64,000 bases of DNA, from positions 1-64,000 of the forward strand of contig CALRTC020000005.1 in assembly GCA_943371025.1 (NCBI GenBank). Reading direction: 5' to 3'. Source of the stretch: Niveispirillum sp943371025 (GTDB lineage: Bacteria > Pseudomonadota > Alphaproteobacteria > Azospirillales > Azospirillaceae). How positions within the stretch are numbered: position 1 is the stretch's first letter; every line of letters begins with the position of its first letter. The notes under the pieces are model-generated. The model saw only the letters and a program-made list of their open reading frames with translations. It was not told the DNA's origin and ran no database searches. Made by a program: the position numbers and the translations under genes. Of this stretch, positions 37,204 to 44,402 are shown piece by piece.

Positions 37204-38654
37204 TGCAGGTGATGTCCGATTATCAGCGGCTGGGTGATTTCAGCGCCTTCCTGGCCGATCGCACCGGCCTGCATTATCCGGCCGAACGCTGGCCCGATCT
37301 GGAACGCGCGGTGGCGCAGATGGCGGCGGAACTGGGCTTTGCCAGCGCCGATGCCTGCATGCGCCATTTCCTGTCGACCCCTGTCGACCAGCCGCAGATC
37401 GAAACGCTGGCCAGCCACCTGACCATCGGCGAAACCTATTTCTTCCGCGAACCCGCCAGTTACGACGCGCTGGCGACGCGCATTCTGCCGGATCTGATCG
37501 CCCAGCGCCGCGCCGCCGGCCACCGCATCCTGCGCATCTGGAGTGCGGCCTGCTCGACGGGGGAGGAGGCGTACAGCATGGCCATCCTGCTGGACCGGCT
37601 GCTGCCCGACCTGCCGGACTGGACCATCACCCTGCTGGCCACCGACATCAATCCCCGCTCCCTGCGCAAGGCGGTGGAGGGGCGCTATGGCGAATGGTCC
37701 TTCCGCGGCGTCGATCCGGAGATCCGGCGCACCTGTTTCATCCCGCGCGACGGGCGGACCTGGGAAGTGGTCCCGCATATCCGCCGCATGGTCAGCTTCG
37801 CCTATCACAATCTGGCCGAAGACCAGTATCCGTCGGTGCGCAACAACACCAACGCCATGGACATCATCTTCTGCCGCAATGTGCTGATGTATTTCAGCGC
37901 GGATCGGGCGCGGCGGGTGGTGACCGGCCTGCAGCATTGCCTGGTCGATGGCGGCTGGCTGGTGGCGGCCGCCGTGGAGGGGTCGGCGGAGCTGTTCACG
38001 CCGCTGGTCAATGCCGGCATGGCCGATGCCACGCTTTACCGCAAATGCCCCATGCCGGTGCCGGCGGCGATTGCCTGGGCCCCGCCGCCCGACGCACCCG
38101 CAGCGCCCCTTCCCGCCACCCTGGCCCCCGCCCCCGCCCCGGCCCCCCCGCCGGACGCGCCGACCGCCGTGGAACAGGCCCGGCGGCTCTATCAGGCGGG
38201 GGAGAACGGGCAGGCCATCGCCCTGCTGCGCGCCGATCCGGACACCCTGTCCAACGGGGCGGCGCTGACCCTGCTGGCACGGCTATACGCCAATGACGGG
38301 CATCTGGACCTGGCGGAGGAAAGCTGCCGCCAGGCGCTGGCCATCGACCGGCTGGCGCCGGAACGCCATTACCTGCTGGCCCTGATCCAGCAGGAACGCG
38401 GCGATGCGCGCGGGGCGGCCGAATCGCTGAAACGCGCGCTCTATGCCGATCCCGACTTCATCCTGGCGCATGTGGCGCTGGCCGGGCTGGCCATGACTGA
38501 AGGCCGGCGGGCAGAGGCCAGACGGTGCCACCGCAACGCGCTGGGCTTGCTCAACACCCTTGATCCGTCCGACAAGGTTCCGGAAGGTGACGGGCTGACG
38601 GCCGGCCGCCTGATCGAGATCATCCGTGTGGCCGATGCGGAGATGGGGGCATGA
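37200..38654 (+). CDS. cheR: CheR-type receptor methyltransferase with TPR domain
   Basis: 484-residue SAM-dependent methyltransferase adding methyl groups to glutamates of the cluster's receptor. N-terminal helical CheR domain, ETLASHLTIGETYFFREP, SAM-binding RIWSAACSTGEEAYSMAILL (about 112-130), ATDINPRSLRKA and FCRNVLMYF. A proline-rich linker (about 285-325) leads to tetratricopeptide repeats (EQARRLYQAGENGQAIALLRADP ... ALAIDRLAPERHYLLALIQQERGDARGAAESLKRALYADPDFILAHVALAGLAM). The CheR-TPR form matches WspC and Che3-type systems rather than flagellar CheR. Overlaps both neighbours by 4 bp. Confidence 0.93.
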   Translation: MMQVMSDYQRLGDFSAFLADRTGLHYPAERWPDLERAVAQMAAELGFASADACMRHFLSTPVDQPQIETLASHLTIGETYFFREPASYDALATRILPDLIAQRRAAGHRILRIWSAACSTGEEAYSMAILLDRLLPDLPDWTITLLATDINPRSLRKAVEGRYGEWSFRGVDPEIRRTCFIPRDGRTWEVVPHIRRMVSFAYHNLAEDQYPSVRNNTNAMDIIFCRNVLMYFSADRARRVVTGLQHCLVDGGWLVAAAVEGSAELFTPLVNAGMADATLYRKCPMPVPAAIAWAPPPDAPAAPLPATLAPAPAPAPPPDAPTAVEQARRLYQAGENGQAIALLRADPDTLSNGAALTLLARLYANDGHLDLAEESCRQALAIDRLAPERHYLLALIQQERGDARGAAESLKRALYADPDFILAHVALAGLAMTEGRRAEARRCHRNALGLLNTLDPSDKVPEGDGLTAGRLIEIIRVADAEMGA

Positions 38655-39295
38655 GCGTGACGGGGCCGGAGACAACGGCACAGCAGGGGGACGGCATCGA
38701 CTGGGCCGTCCTGCATGCGCGCGTCCGCGCCGCCATGGAAGGGATGGAAGCCGGGTTCGAGCCGGACGCGGCGGAGGTGGAACGGCGCCTGCGTGAACGC
38801 GCCGCCCGGCTGGCGCGGCCCATCGGGGCCGTGGCCGACACCCACGACCTGTCCCTGCTGACCTTCACGCTGGACGGGCAGCCCCTGGCCCTGGACAGCG
38901 GCCTAGTGCGGGAGGTCTGCGCCGGTCTGGTGCCCACGCCCGTGCCCAATGTGCCGTCCTGGGTGGCGGGCGTCGTGCATCTGCGGGGCGAGATGCTGGC
39001 CGTCATCGATTTCCGCGCCCTGGCCGGCGGGACGCCCGGCGGCGATGCCGGTGACGGCCAGGTGATCGTGCTGCACCGGGACGATCGCGCCCTGGGTCTG
39101 GCCGTGGATGTGATCAACGGCCTGAAGCCCGCGGCCCGTGCCGGCCTGGGGGCCGTGCCGGGGACGGTGCATGCTGGCCGGCGCTATTATCTGGGCGTGA
39201 CGGATGACGGCGCCCTGGTTCTGGATGGAACGGCGTTTTTCGATGAAGGTGGCCTGCCCGGCCTGCAGGTCCGGGCGGTGGGGGCGGAGGGTTGA
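38651..39295 (+). CDS. cheW: CheW-like coupling protein (second)
   Basis: 214-residue CheW with an N-terminal charged helical extension (about 1-70, RVRAAMEGMEAGFEPDAAEVERRLRERAARLARP) before the CheW fold (LSLLTFTLDGQPLALDSGLVREVCAGLVPTPVPNVPSWVAGVVHLRGEMLAVIDFRALAG). The extension is like that of WspD-type proteins. Start overlaps the cheR stop by 4 bp. The TGA lies within the leader of the mcp gene. Confidence 0.92.
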   Translation: MSVTGPETTAQQGDGIDWAVLHARVRAAMEGMEAGFEPDAAEVERRLRERAARLARPIGAVADTHDLSLLTFTLDGQPLALDSGLVREVCAGLVPTPVPNVPSWVAGVVHLRGEMLAVIDFRALAGGTPGGDAGDGQVIVLHRDDRALGLAVDVINGLKPAARAGLGAVPGTVHAGRRYYLGVTDDGALVLDGTAFFDEGGLPGLQVRAVGAEG

Positions 39296-39297
39296 AC

Positions 39298-40908
39298 ATG
39301 AAGCTGCGGGTGGGAACGAAGATCTGGGGCAGCCTGGGCCTGCTGCTGCTGGTGGTGCTGGGCGTGGGCTTTGTCTCCCTGTCCACCACGGCCCGCCTGA
39401 CAGAGGCGGCCAAATGGTCCACACATACCCATCGCGTGCAGAACCGGCTGGCCGATCTGTCCAGCGCCATGCTGGAAGTGGTGGCCGGCCAGCGCGGCTT
39501 TGTCATCACGGGCGACGACCGGTTCCTGGAAAATTATGATCAGGCCATCCGGTCCCTGGACGGCATCGTGGCCGACATCCGGCAACTGACCGCCGACAAT
39601 CCCGAACAGCAGCGCAATCTGGACCGGGTGGAAGCGGCCCTGAAGGTCCGCCTGGACGAGGCGCGGCTGCGTGTGGAGACCCGCCGCAAGGAAGGGTTCG
39701 AGGCGGCCCAGCGCCAGGTCGTGGGCGACCGCGGCCAGCAGGCGATGGAAGATTTCCGCAATGCCGTGGCCCGCATGGACGAGGTGGAGACCCGCCTGCA
39801 GGAGGTGCGTGATCTGGCCATGGAGCAAAGCACCACGCTGGCCAACCTCACCGTTGTCGGCGGGGCGCTGCTGGCCGCTGTCATTGTCGTGCTGTCGGGC
39901 CTGTTCCTGTCGACCAATATCGCGGCCCCCCTGCGGGAGATCACGCGCATCGCCGAACGCATGGGCAGGGGCGACCTGACCACCGACATCGCCGCCAGCG
40001 ACCGCCATGACGAGGTGGGCATCCTGACCAATACGTTCCGCGAGATGACGCGCGGCCTGCGCCAGCTGATCCAGGAACTGTCGGAAGGGGTGAATGTGCT
40101 GGGCACGGCCGGCAGCCAGATCGTCAGCACCACGGCCCAGGTGGCGGCATCGGCCGCCGAAACCGCCACGGCGCTGGCCGAAACCAGCTCCACCATGGAA
40201 GAGGTGCGCAAGACCTCGCAGCTTTCCACGGAAAAGGCCCGCCATGTCTCGGAAACGGCCCAGGCCACGGCCCAGATTTCCGCCACGGGCAAGCGTGCGG
40301 TCGAGCAATCCGTGGCCGGCATCACCCTGGTGCGCGAACAGATCGGCTCCATCGCGGAGGCGGTCATCAAGCTGTCCGAACAGAGCCAGGCCATCGGCAC
40401 CATCGTGGCATCGGTCAATGATCTGGCCGAACAGTCCAACCTGCTGGCCGTGAATGCCGCCATCGAGGCAGCCAGGGCGGGCGAGCAGGGCAAGGGCTTC
40501 GTCGTGGTGGCAGCCGAGGTGAAAAGCCTGGCCGAACAGTCCAAGCAGGCCACATCCCAGGTGCGCGCCATCCTGGGCGATATCCAGAAGGCCACGGCCA
40601 CGGCCGTGCTGGCTGCCGAACAGGGCAGCAAGGCCGTCGATGCCGGTGTGAAACAGGCACAGGAGGCGGGCCAGGCCATCGAACGGCTGGCGCAGAACAT
40701 CTCGCTGGCCACCCAGGCCGCCACCCAGATCGTGGCATCCAACCAGCAGCAGCAGGTGGGCATCGATCAGGTGGCCCTGGCCATGGACAGCATCCGTCAG
40801 GCCAGCACCCAGAACACGGTCGCCACCAAGCAGGCGGAATCGGCGGCCCATAACCTGAACGCGCTGGGGCACCGCCTGAAGGCCCTGGTCGGCCAGTACC
40901 GGGCCTGA
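39298..40908 (+). CDS. Methyl-accepting chemotaxis protein of the Che3-like cluster (CHASE3-type sensor)
   Basis: 536-residue receptor. TM1 (about 12-33), an extracytoplasmic CHASE3-like helical domain (QNRLADLSSAMLEVVAGQRGFVITGDDRFLENY... ), TM2 (about 178-202), HAMP (NIAAPLREITRIAERMGRGDLTTDIAASDRHDEVGIL) and a signalling domain with tip VNDLAEQSNLLAVNAAIEAARAGEQGKGFVVVA. The tip differs slightly from the other two receptors here, fitting a dedicated CheA partner. I prefer ATG 39298 (GGAGGG just upstream) to the TTG at 39292. No CheR-binding pentapeptide at the C-terminus. Followed by repeat copy D before cheA. Confidence 0.92.
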   Translation: MKLRVGTKIWGSLGLLLLVVLGVGFVSLSTTARLTEAAKWSTHTHRVQNRLADLSSAMLEVVAGQRGFVITGDDRFLENYDQAIRSLDGIVADIRQLTADNPEQQRNLDRVEAALKVRLDEARLRVETRRKEGFEAAQRQVVGDRGQQAMEDFRNAVARMDEVETRLQEVRDLAMEQSTTLANLTVVGGALLAAVIVVLSGLFLSTNIAAPLREITRIAERMGRGDLTTDIAASDRHDEVGILTNTFREMTRGLRQLIQELSEGVNVLGTAGSQIVSTTAQVAASAAETATALAETSSTMEEVRKTSQLSTEKARHVSETAQATAQISATGKRAVEQSVAGITLVREQIGSIAEAVIKLSEQSQAIGTIVASVNDLAEQSNLLAVNAAIEAARAGEQGKGFVVVAAEVKSLAEQSKQATSQVRAILGDIQKATATAVLAAEQGSKAVDAGVKQAQEAGQAIERLAQNISLATQAATQIVASNQQQQVGIDQVALAMDSIRQASTQNTVATKQAESAAHNLNALGHRLKALVGQYRA

Positions 40909-40911
40909 GGA

Positions 40912-41056
40912 CCATGCCCTCCGAAGGCCACCGCCCGGCGCCTGATGGAACAGGGGGCATGTCCAATGGCCCCTGCAGGCCGGCGACCGCCGGCCCGCGC
41001 ACCCATGTGCGCGCAAGCCAAGGCGGCGGATGCCGCCGCCCGGCGCCTGAGGGAGC
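40912..41056 (+). repeat. Dispersed multi-hairpin element, copy D (partly doubled)
   Basis: Core hairpins GGCCGGC/GCCGGCC (40978-40995), GCGCAC/GTGCGC (40997-41012) and GGCGGC/GCCGCC (41022-41037), followed by CGGCGCCTGAGGGAG. A second, shortened core end (GCCACCGCCCGGCGCCTGA) precedes it at about 40927-40946, so part of the element is duplicated. It lies between mcp and cheA inside the operon and could modulate read-through. Confidence 0.82.
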
Positions 41057-41080
41057 ACTTATATTCCAAGGGCCCGCATC

Positions 41081-43345
41081 ATGAACAGCAGCCGCCACGA
41101 ACAGCTTCTGCAACGCCTGCTCGCCATGTTCGTGGTGGAGGCGGAGGAGCATGTCGGCTCGCTGGCCGGCAGCCTGCGGGAGATGGAGGCCGGCGTCACC
41201 GACCAGCGCGCCCGCGAGCTGGTGGAAAAGACCTTCCGCGAGGTTCACACGCTGAAGGGCGCTGCCCGCACCGTCAACATGACCCATCTGGTGGCGCTCT
41301 GCCACGCCATGGAAAGCCTGCTGGCGCAGGTGAAGCGCGGAGAGCTGGCCCTGGGGCGGCCCGTGGTGGAGGCCCTGTCACTCGGCTTCACGGCGCTCTG
41401 CCGCATGGTGCCCAATGCGCAGAACGGCGACAGCCCGCCACCCGTGCCGGGTCTGGACGCGCTGATCGGTCTGCTGGAAGGGGTGGGGCGCGGCCTGCCC
41501 CTGCCCGACCTCTCGCCCCCGCCGACACCCGAGCCCCCCGCCCCCGTTCCGGTGGTGGCGCCGCTCCCGCCCGTGCTGCCGGTGCGGGAGCACGCGCCCC
41601 CCGCGCCAGCGCCAGCGCCAGCCCCCGCGCCGGTGCGCGCAGCCCCGCGCCAGACGCTGCGCGTCGCCATCGACCGGCTGGATTTCCTGCTGCATCAGGC
41701 CGAAGACCTGATCACGGCCAAGCTGTCGGGGGCAGAAAGGGTGGCGGAGATCCGCGCCATCACCGCCGGACTGGCGGAGCGCACGCGCGGCCGCCAGCGG
41801 CTGGACGCCGATCAGCATACCGATCATGACGCCCAGACCCTGGCCTGGGTGGGTCAGCGCCTGTCGCGGCTGGCCCTGGCCGCCGATCAGGATGCGCGTG
41901 GTCTGGCCAAGGGCGTGGACAGCCTGCTGTCGGGCACCAAGCAGGTGCTGATGCTGCCCGCCGCCACGCTGCTGGAACCCGTGGCCCAGGATATCCGCGA
42001 ACTGGCCCGCACCCAGGGCAAGGATGTGGCCCTGACCCTGTCGGGACAGGATCTGGAACTGGACCGGCGGGTGCAGGAGGAATTGCGCCAGGCGCTGCTG
42101 CATCTGGCGCGCAACGCCATCGATCATGGGGTGGAACGCCCGTCGGAACGGCTTTCCGCCGGCAAGCCGCCGCGCGCCCAGGTGTCGCTGACCGTCACCC
42201 AGCGCGATGGCGGCCGGGCGGAAATCGCCATCGCCGATGACGGACGCGGCATGGATCTGGCCCGGCTGGTGGAACAGGCCGTGGACCAGGGCCTGCTGGG
42301 CGTGGAGGATGGCCAGCACCTGACGCCGGAGCAGATGATGGCGCTGGCCTTCCAGTCCGGCCTGTCCACCAGCCGCAGCGTGACCGACATTTCCGGCCGC
42401 GGCCTGGGACTGGCCATTGTGCAGGAGGTGGTGGAACGGCTGGGCGGCACGGTGTCGGTGGAATCCACGCCGGGACAGGGCACCTGTTTCCGGCTGCTGC
42501 TGCCGGTGACGCTGGCCTCCTTCCGGGTGGTGATGACCGATGTCGGCGGGCGCTGCTTTGCCATGCCCACCAACCGCATCGACCGCGTGGGCCGCGTGGC
42601 CAGCCGCGACGTGCAGTCTGTGGAAGGGCGGGAGATGCTGCGCCTGGACGGCAAGCCGCTGGCGCTGGTGCGGCTGTCGGACCTGCTGCGCCTGCCGGCC
42701 GCCACGCTGCCCGCCGGCGATCACCGCACCTATGTCGTGCTGGCCGCCGCCGGCCAGCGTCTGGCCGTGGAGGTGGACCATGTGCAGGGCGAAAGCGAGA
42801 TCCTGATGAAGCCGCTGGCCTGGCCGCTGACGCAGGTGCCGGGCGTGTCCGGGGCGGTCGCCCTGCCGTCCGGCCGGCTGGGCTTCGTGCTGAATGTGCA
42901 TGATCTGCTGCGCACGGCCCTGCGACCCGATTTCCAGGCTCGCGCAGCGCGACCGGTCACGATTTCGGCCGGCAATGAGGGCCGGAAATCCATCCTGATC
43001 GCCGAAGACAGCATCACGGCCCGCACCTTGTTCAAGCATGTGCTGGAAGCGGCGGGCTTCCGTGTGCGCACCTGCGTGGACGGGCTGGAGGCGTGGAACG
43101 TGCTGGCCGGGGAAACCTTCGACCTGGTCGTGTCGGACGTGGAGATGCCGCGCATGAGCGGGTTCGATCTGACCGCCCGCATCCGCCAGGATGCGCGCAC
43201 GGCCGATATTCCCGTCATCCTGATCACCTCCCTGGAAACGCGGGAGGACAAGGAGCGCGGCGCCGATGTTGGGGCCAGCGCCTATATCGTCAAGAAAAGC
43301 TTCGACCAGAGCGATCTTCTCGACATTATCGGCCGGCTGATCTGA
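41081..43345 (+). CDS. cheA: Hybrid CheA histidine kinase with C-terminal receiver domain
   Basis: 754-residue cytoplasmic kinase controlled by the receptor array. Order: Hpt domain with phosphorylatable His56 (REVHTLKGAART), Ala/Pro-rich linker (about 140-190), dimerisation helices, HATPase (HLARNAIDHGVERPSERLSAGKPP N-box, DDGRGMD G1-type, SGRGLGLAIVQEVVERLGG), CheW-like domain (about 480-620) and receiver (about 636-754) with phospho-acceptor Asp686 (VVSDVEMPRMSG), Thr-Ser in LITSLE and Lys in IVKKSF. No separate CheB/CheY-binding P2 domain is evident. The hybrid form is that of WspE and of Rhodospirillum centenum CheA3. Confidence 0.95.
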   Translation: MNSSRHEQLLQRLLAMFVVEAEEHVGSLAGSLREMEAGVTDQRARELVEKTFREVHTLKGAARTVNMTHLVALCHAMESLLAQVKRGELALGRPVVEALSLGFTALCRMVPNAQNGDSPPPVPGLDALIGLLEGVGRGLPLPDLSPPPTPEPPAPVPVVAPLPPVLPVREHAPPAPAPAPAPAPVRAAPRQTLRVAIDRLDFLLHQAEDLITAKLSGAERVAEIRAITAGLAERTRGRQRLDADQHTDHDAQTLAWVGQRLSRLALAADQDARGLAKGVDSLLSGTKQVLMLPAATLLEPVAQDIRELARTQGKDVALTLSGQDLELDRRVQEELRQALLHLARNAIDHGVERPSERLSAGKPPRAQVSLTVTQRDGGRAEIAIADDGRGMDLARLVEQAVDQGLLGVEDGQHLTPEQMMALAFQSGLSTSRSVTDISGRGLGLAIVQEVVERLGGTVSVESTPGQGTCFRLLLPVTLASFRVVMTDVGGRCFAMPTNRIDRVGRVASRDVQSVEGREMLRLDGKPLALVRLSDLLRLPAATLPAGDHRTYVVLAAAGQRLAVEVDHVQGESEILMKPLAWPLTQVPGVSGAVALPSGRLGFVLNVHDLLRTALRPDFQARAARPVTISAGNEGRKSILIAEDSITARTLFKHVLEAAGFRVRTCVDGLEAWNVLAGETFDLVVSDVEMPRMSGFDLTARIRQDARTADIPVILITSLETREDKERGADVGASAYIVKKSFDQSDLLDIIGRLI

Positions 43346-43358
43346 GGGGGCTGCGTCT

Positions 43359-44402
43359 GTGATCAATGTGCTTGTCGCCGAGGACAGCCCCACCATCCGC
43401 GCCTTCCTGACCGCCATTCTGGAATGCGAACCCGATATCCGGGTCATCGGTGCCGTCGCCGACGGTTTGGCGGCGGTGGAGGCGGCGCGCCGCCTGCGGC
43501 CCGATGTGGTGACCATGGATATCCACATGCCGGGCCTGGACGGGTTCGCCGCCACGCGGGAGATCATGGAGACGGCTCCTGTCCCCATCGTCATCGTCAG
43601 CGGCGCCGTGCAGGACGAGATGGCGGCCACCTTCAAGGCGGTGGAGGCCGGCGCTCTGGCCTTTGTGCGCCGGCCCGCCGGCCTGGGCGATGACCGGCAT
43701 GAAGCCGAGGCGGCGGCCCTGGTCACTTCCGTGCGGCTGATGTCAGAGGTGAAGGTGGTGCGGCGCTGGAAGCGGCCGCCGGCCATCACGGACCGCGTGG
43801 CCCCCCCGCCGCCGGCTCCGCCCGCCCTGCCGGGGCCAGGGCCGGCCCTGGTGGCCATCGGCGCCTCCACGGGCGGCCCGCTGGCCCTGCAGGCCATCCT
43901 GGCGGCCCTGCCCGCCGATTTTCCCCTGCCCATCCTGGTGGTGCAGCATATCGCCCAGGGCTTCGTGCAGGGCTATGCCGACTGGCTGGGCACCGGCAGC
44001 GCCCTGCCCGTGGCGGTGGCCGTGCATGGGCAGCAGCCGCTGCCGGGCCATGTCTATGTGGCGCCCGACGACCGGCACCTGCTGCTGGACGCCCAGGGAC
44101 GCCTCCGGCTGGAGGCGGGCCCGCCCGAAGCCGGCCTGCGTCCGGCCGTGGGCGCCCTGTTCCGCAGCGTCGCGGACCATGTCGGCCGCCGCGCCGTGGG
44201 CGTGCTGCTGTCGGGCATGGGGTCGGACGGGTCGGACGAGCTGTGCCGCCTGCGCACGCTGGGGGCCGTCACCATCGCCCAGGACGCGGCCAGTTCCGTG
44301 GTCCATGGCATGCCCGGGGTGGCCATCGACCGCGGCGGTGCCTGCTTCGTCCTGCCCCCGGTGGAGATCGCGGCCAAGCTGACGGCCCTGGTGCGGGCCT
44401 AA
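43359..44402 (+). CDS. cheB: CheB-type receptor methylesterase
   Basis: 347-residue response regulator that demethylates the cluster receptor. Receiver: phospho-acceptor Asp54 (VVTMDIHMPGLDG) and Ser81. The residue normally Lys before Pro is Arg (FVRRPAG, about 103-106). After a Pro-rich linker (about 148-162), the methylesterase domain shows Ser170 (AIGASTGG), His197 (VVQHIAQGF) and Asp290 (GMGSDGSDEL), the full triad. GTG start at 43359, 13 bp after cheA. The stop overlaps the convergent hybrid kinase gene by 4 bp. Confidence 0.94.
   Translation: MINVLVAEDSPTIRAFLTAILECEPDIRVIGAVADGLAAVEAARRLRPDVVTMDIHMPGLDGFAATREIMETAPVPIVIVSGAVQDEMAATFKAVEAGALAFVRRPAGLGDDRHEAEAAALVTSVRLMSEVKVVRRWKRPPAITDRVAPPPPAPPALPGPGPALVAIGASTGGPLALQAILAALPADFPLPILVVQHIAQGFVQGYADWLGTGSALPVAVAVHGQQPLPGHVYVAPDDRHLLLDAQGRLRLEAGPPEAGLRPAVGALFRSVADHVGRRAVGVLLSGMGSDGSDELCRLRTLGAVTIAQDAASSVVHGMPGVAIDRGGACFVLPPVEIAAKLTALVRA

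Noticed and set aside
39187..41058. 623-codon minus-strand frame opposite the Che cluster receptor, and a similar one at 41378-43933
   Set aside because: Both run opposite the mcp and cheA coding sequences, which have complete motifs. The first also runs through the repeat element.
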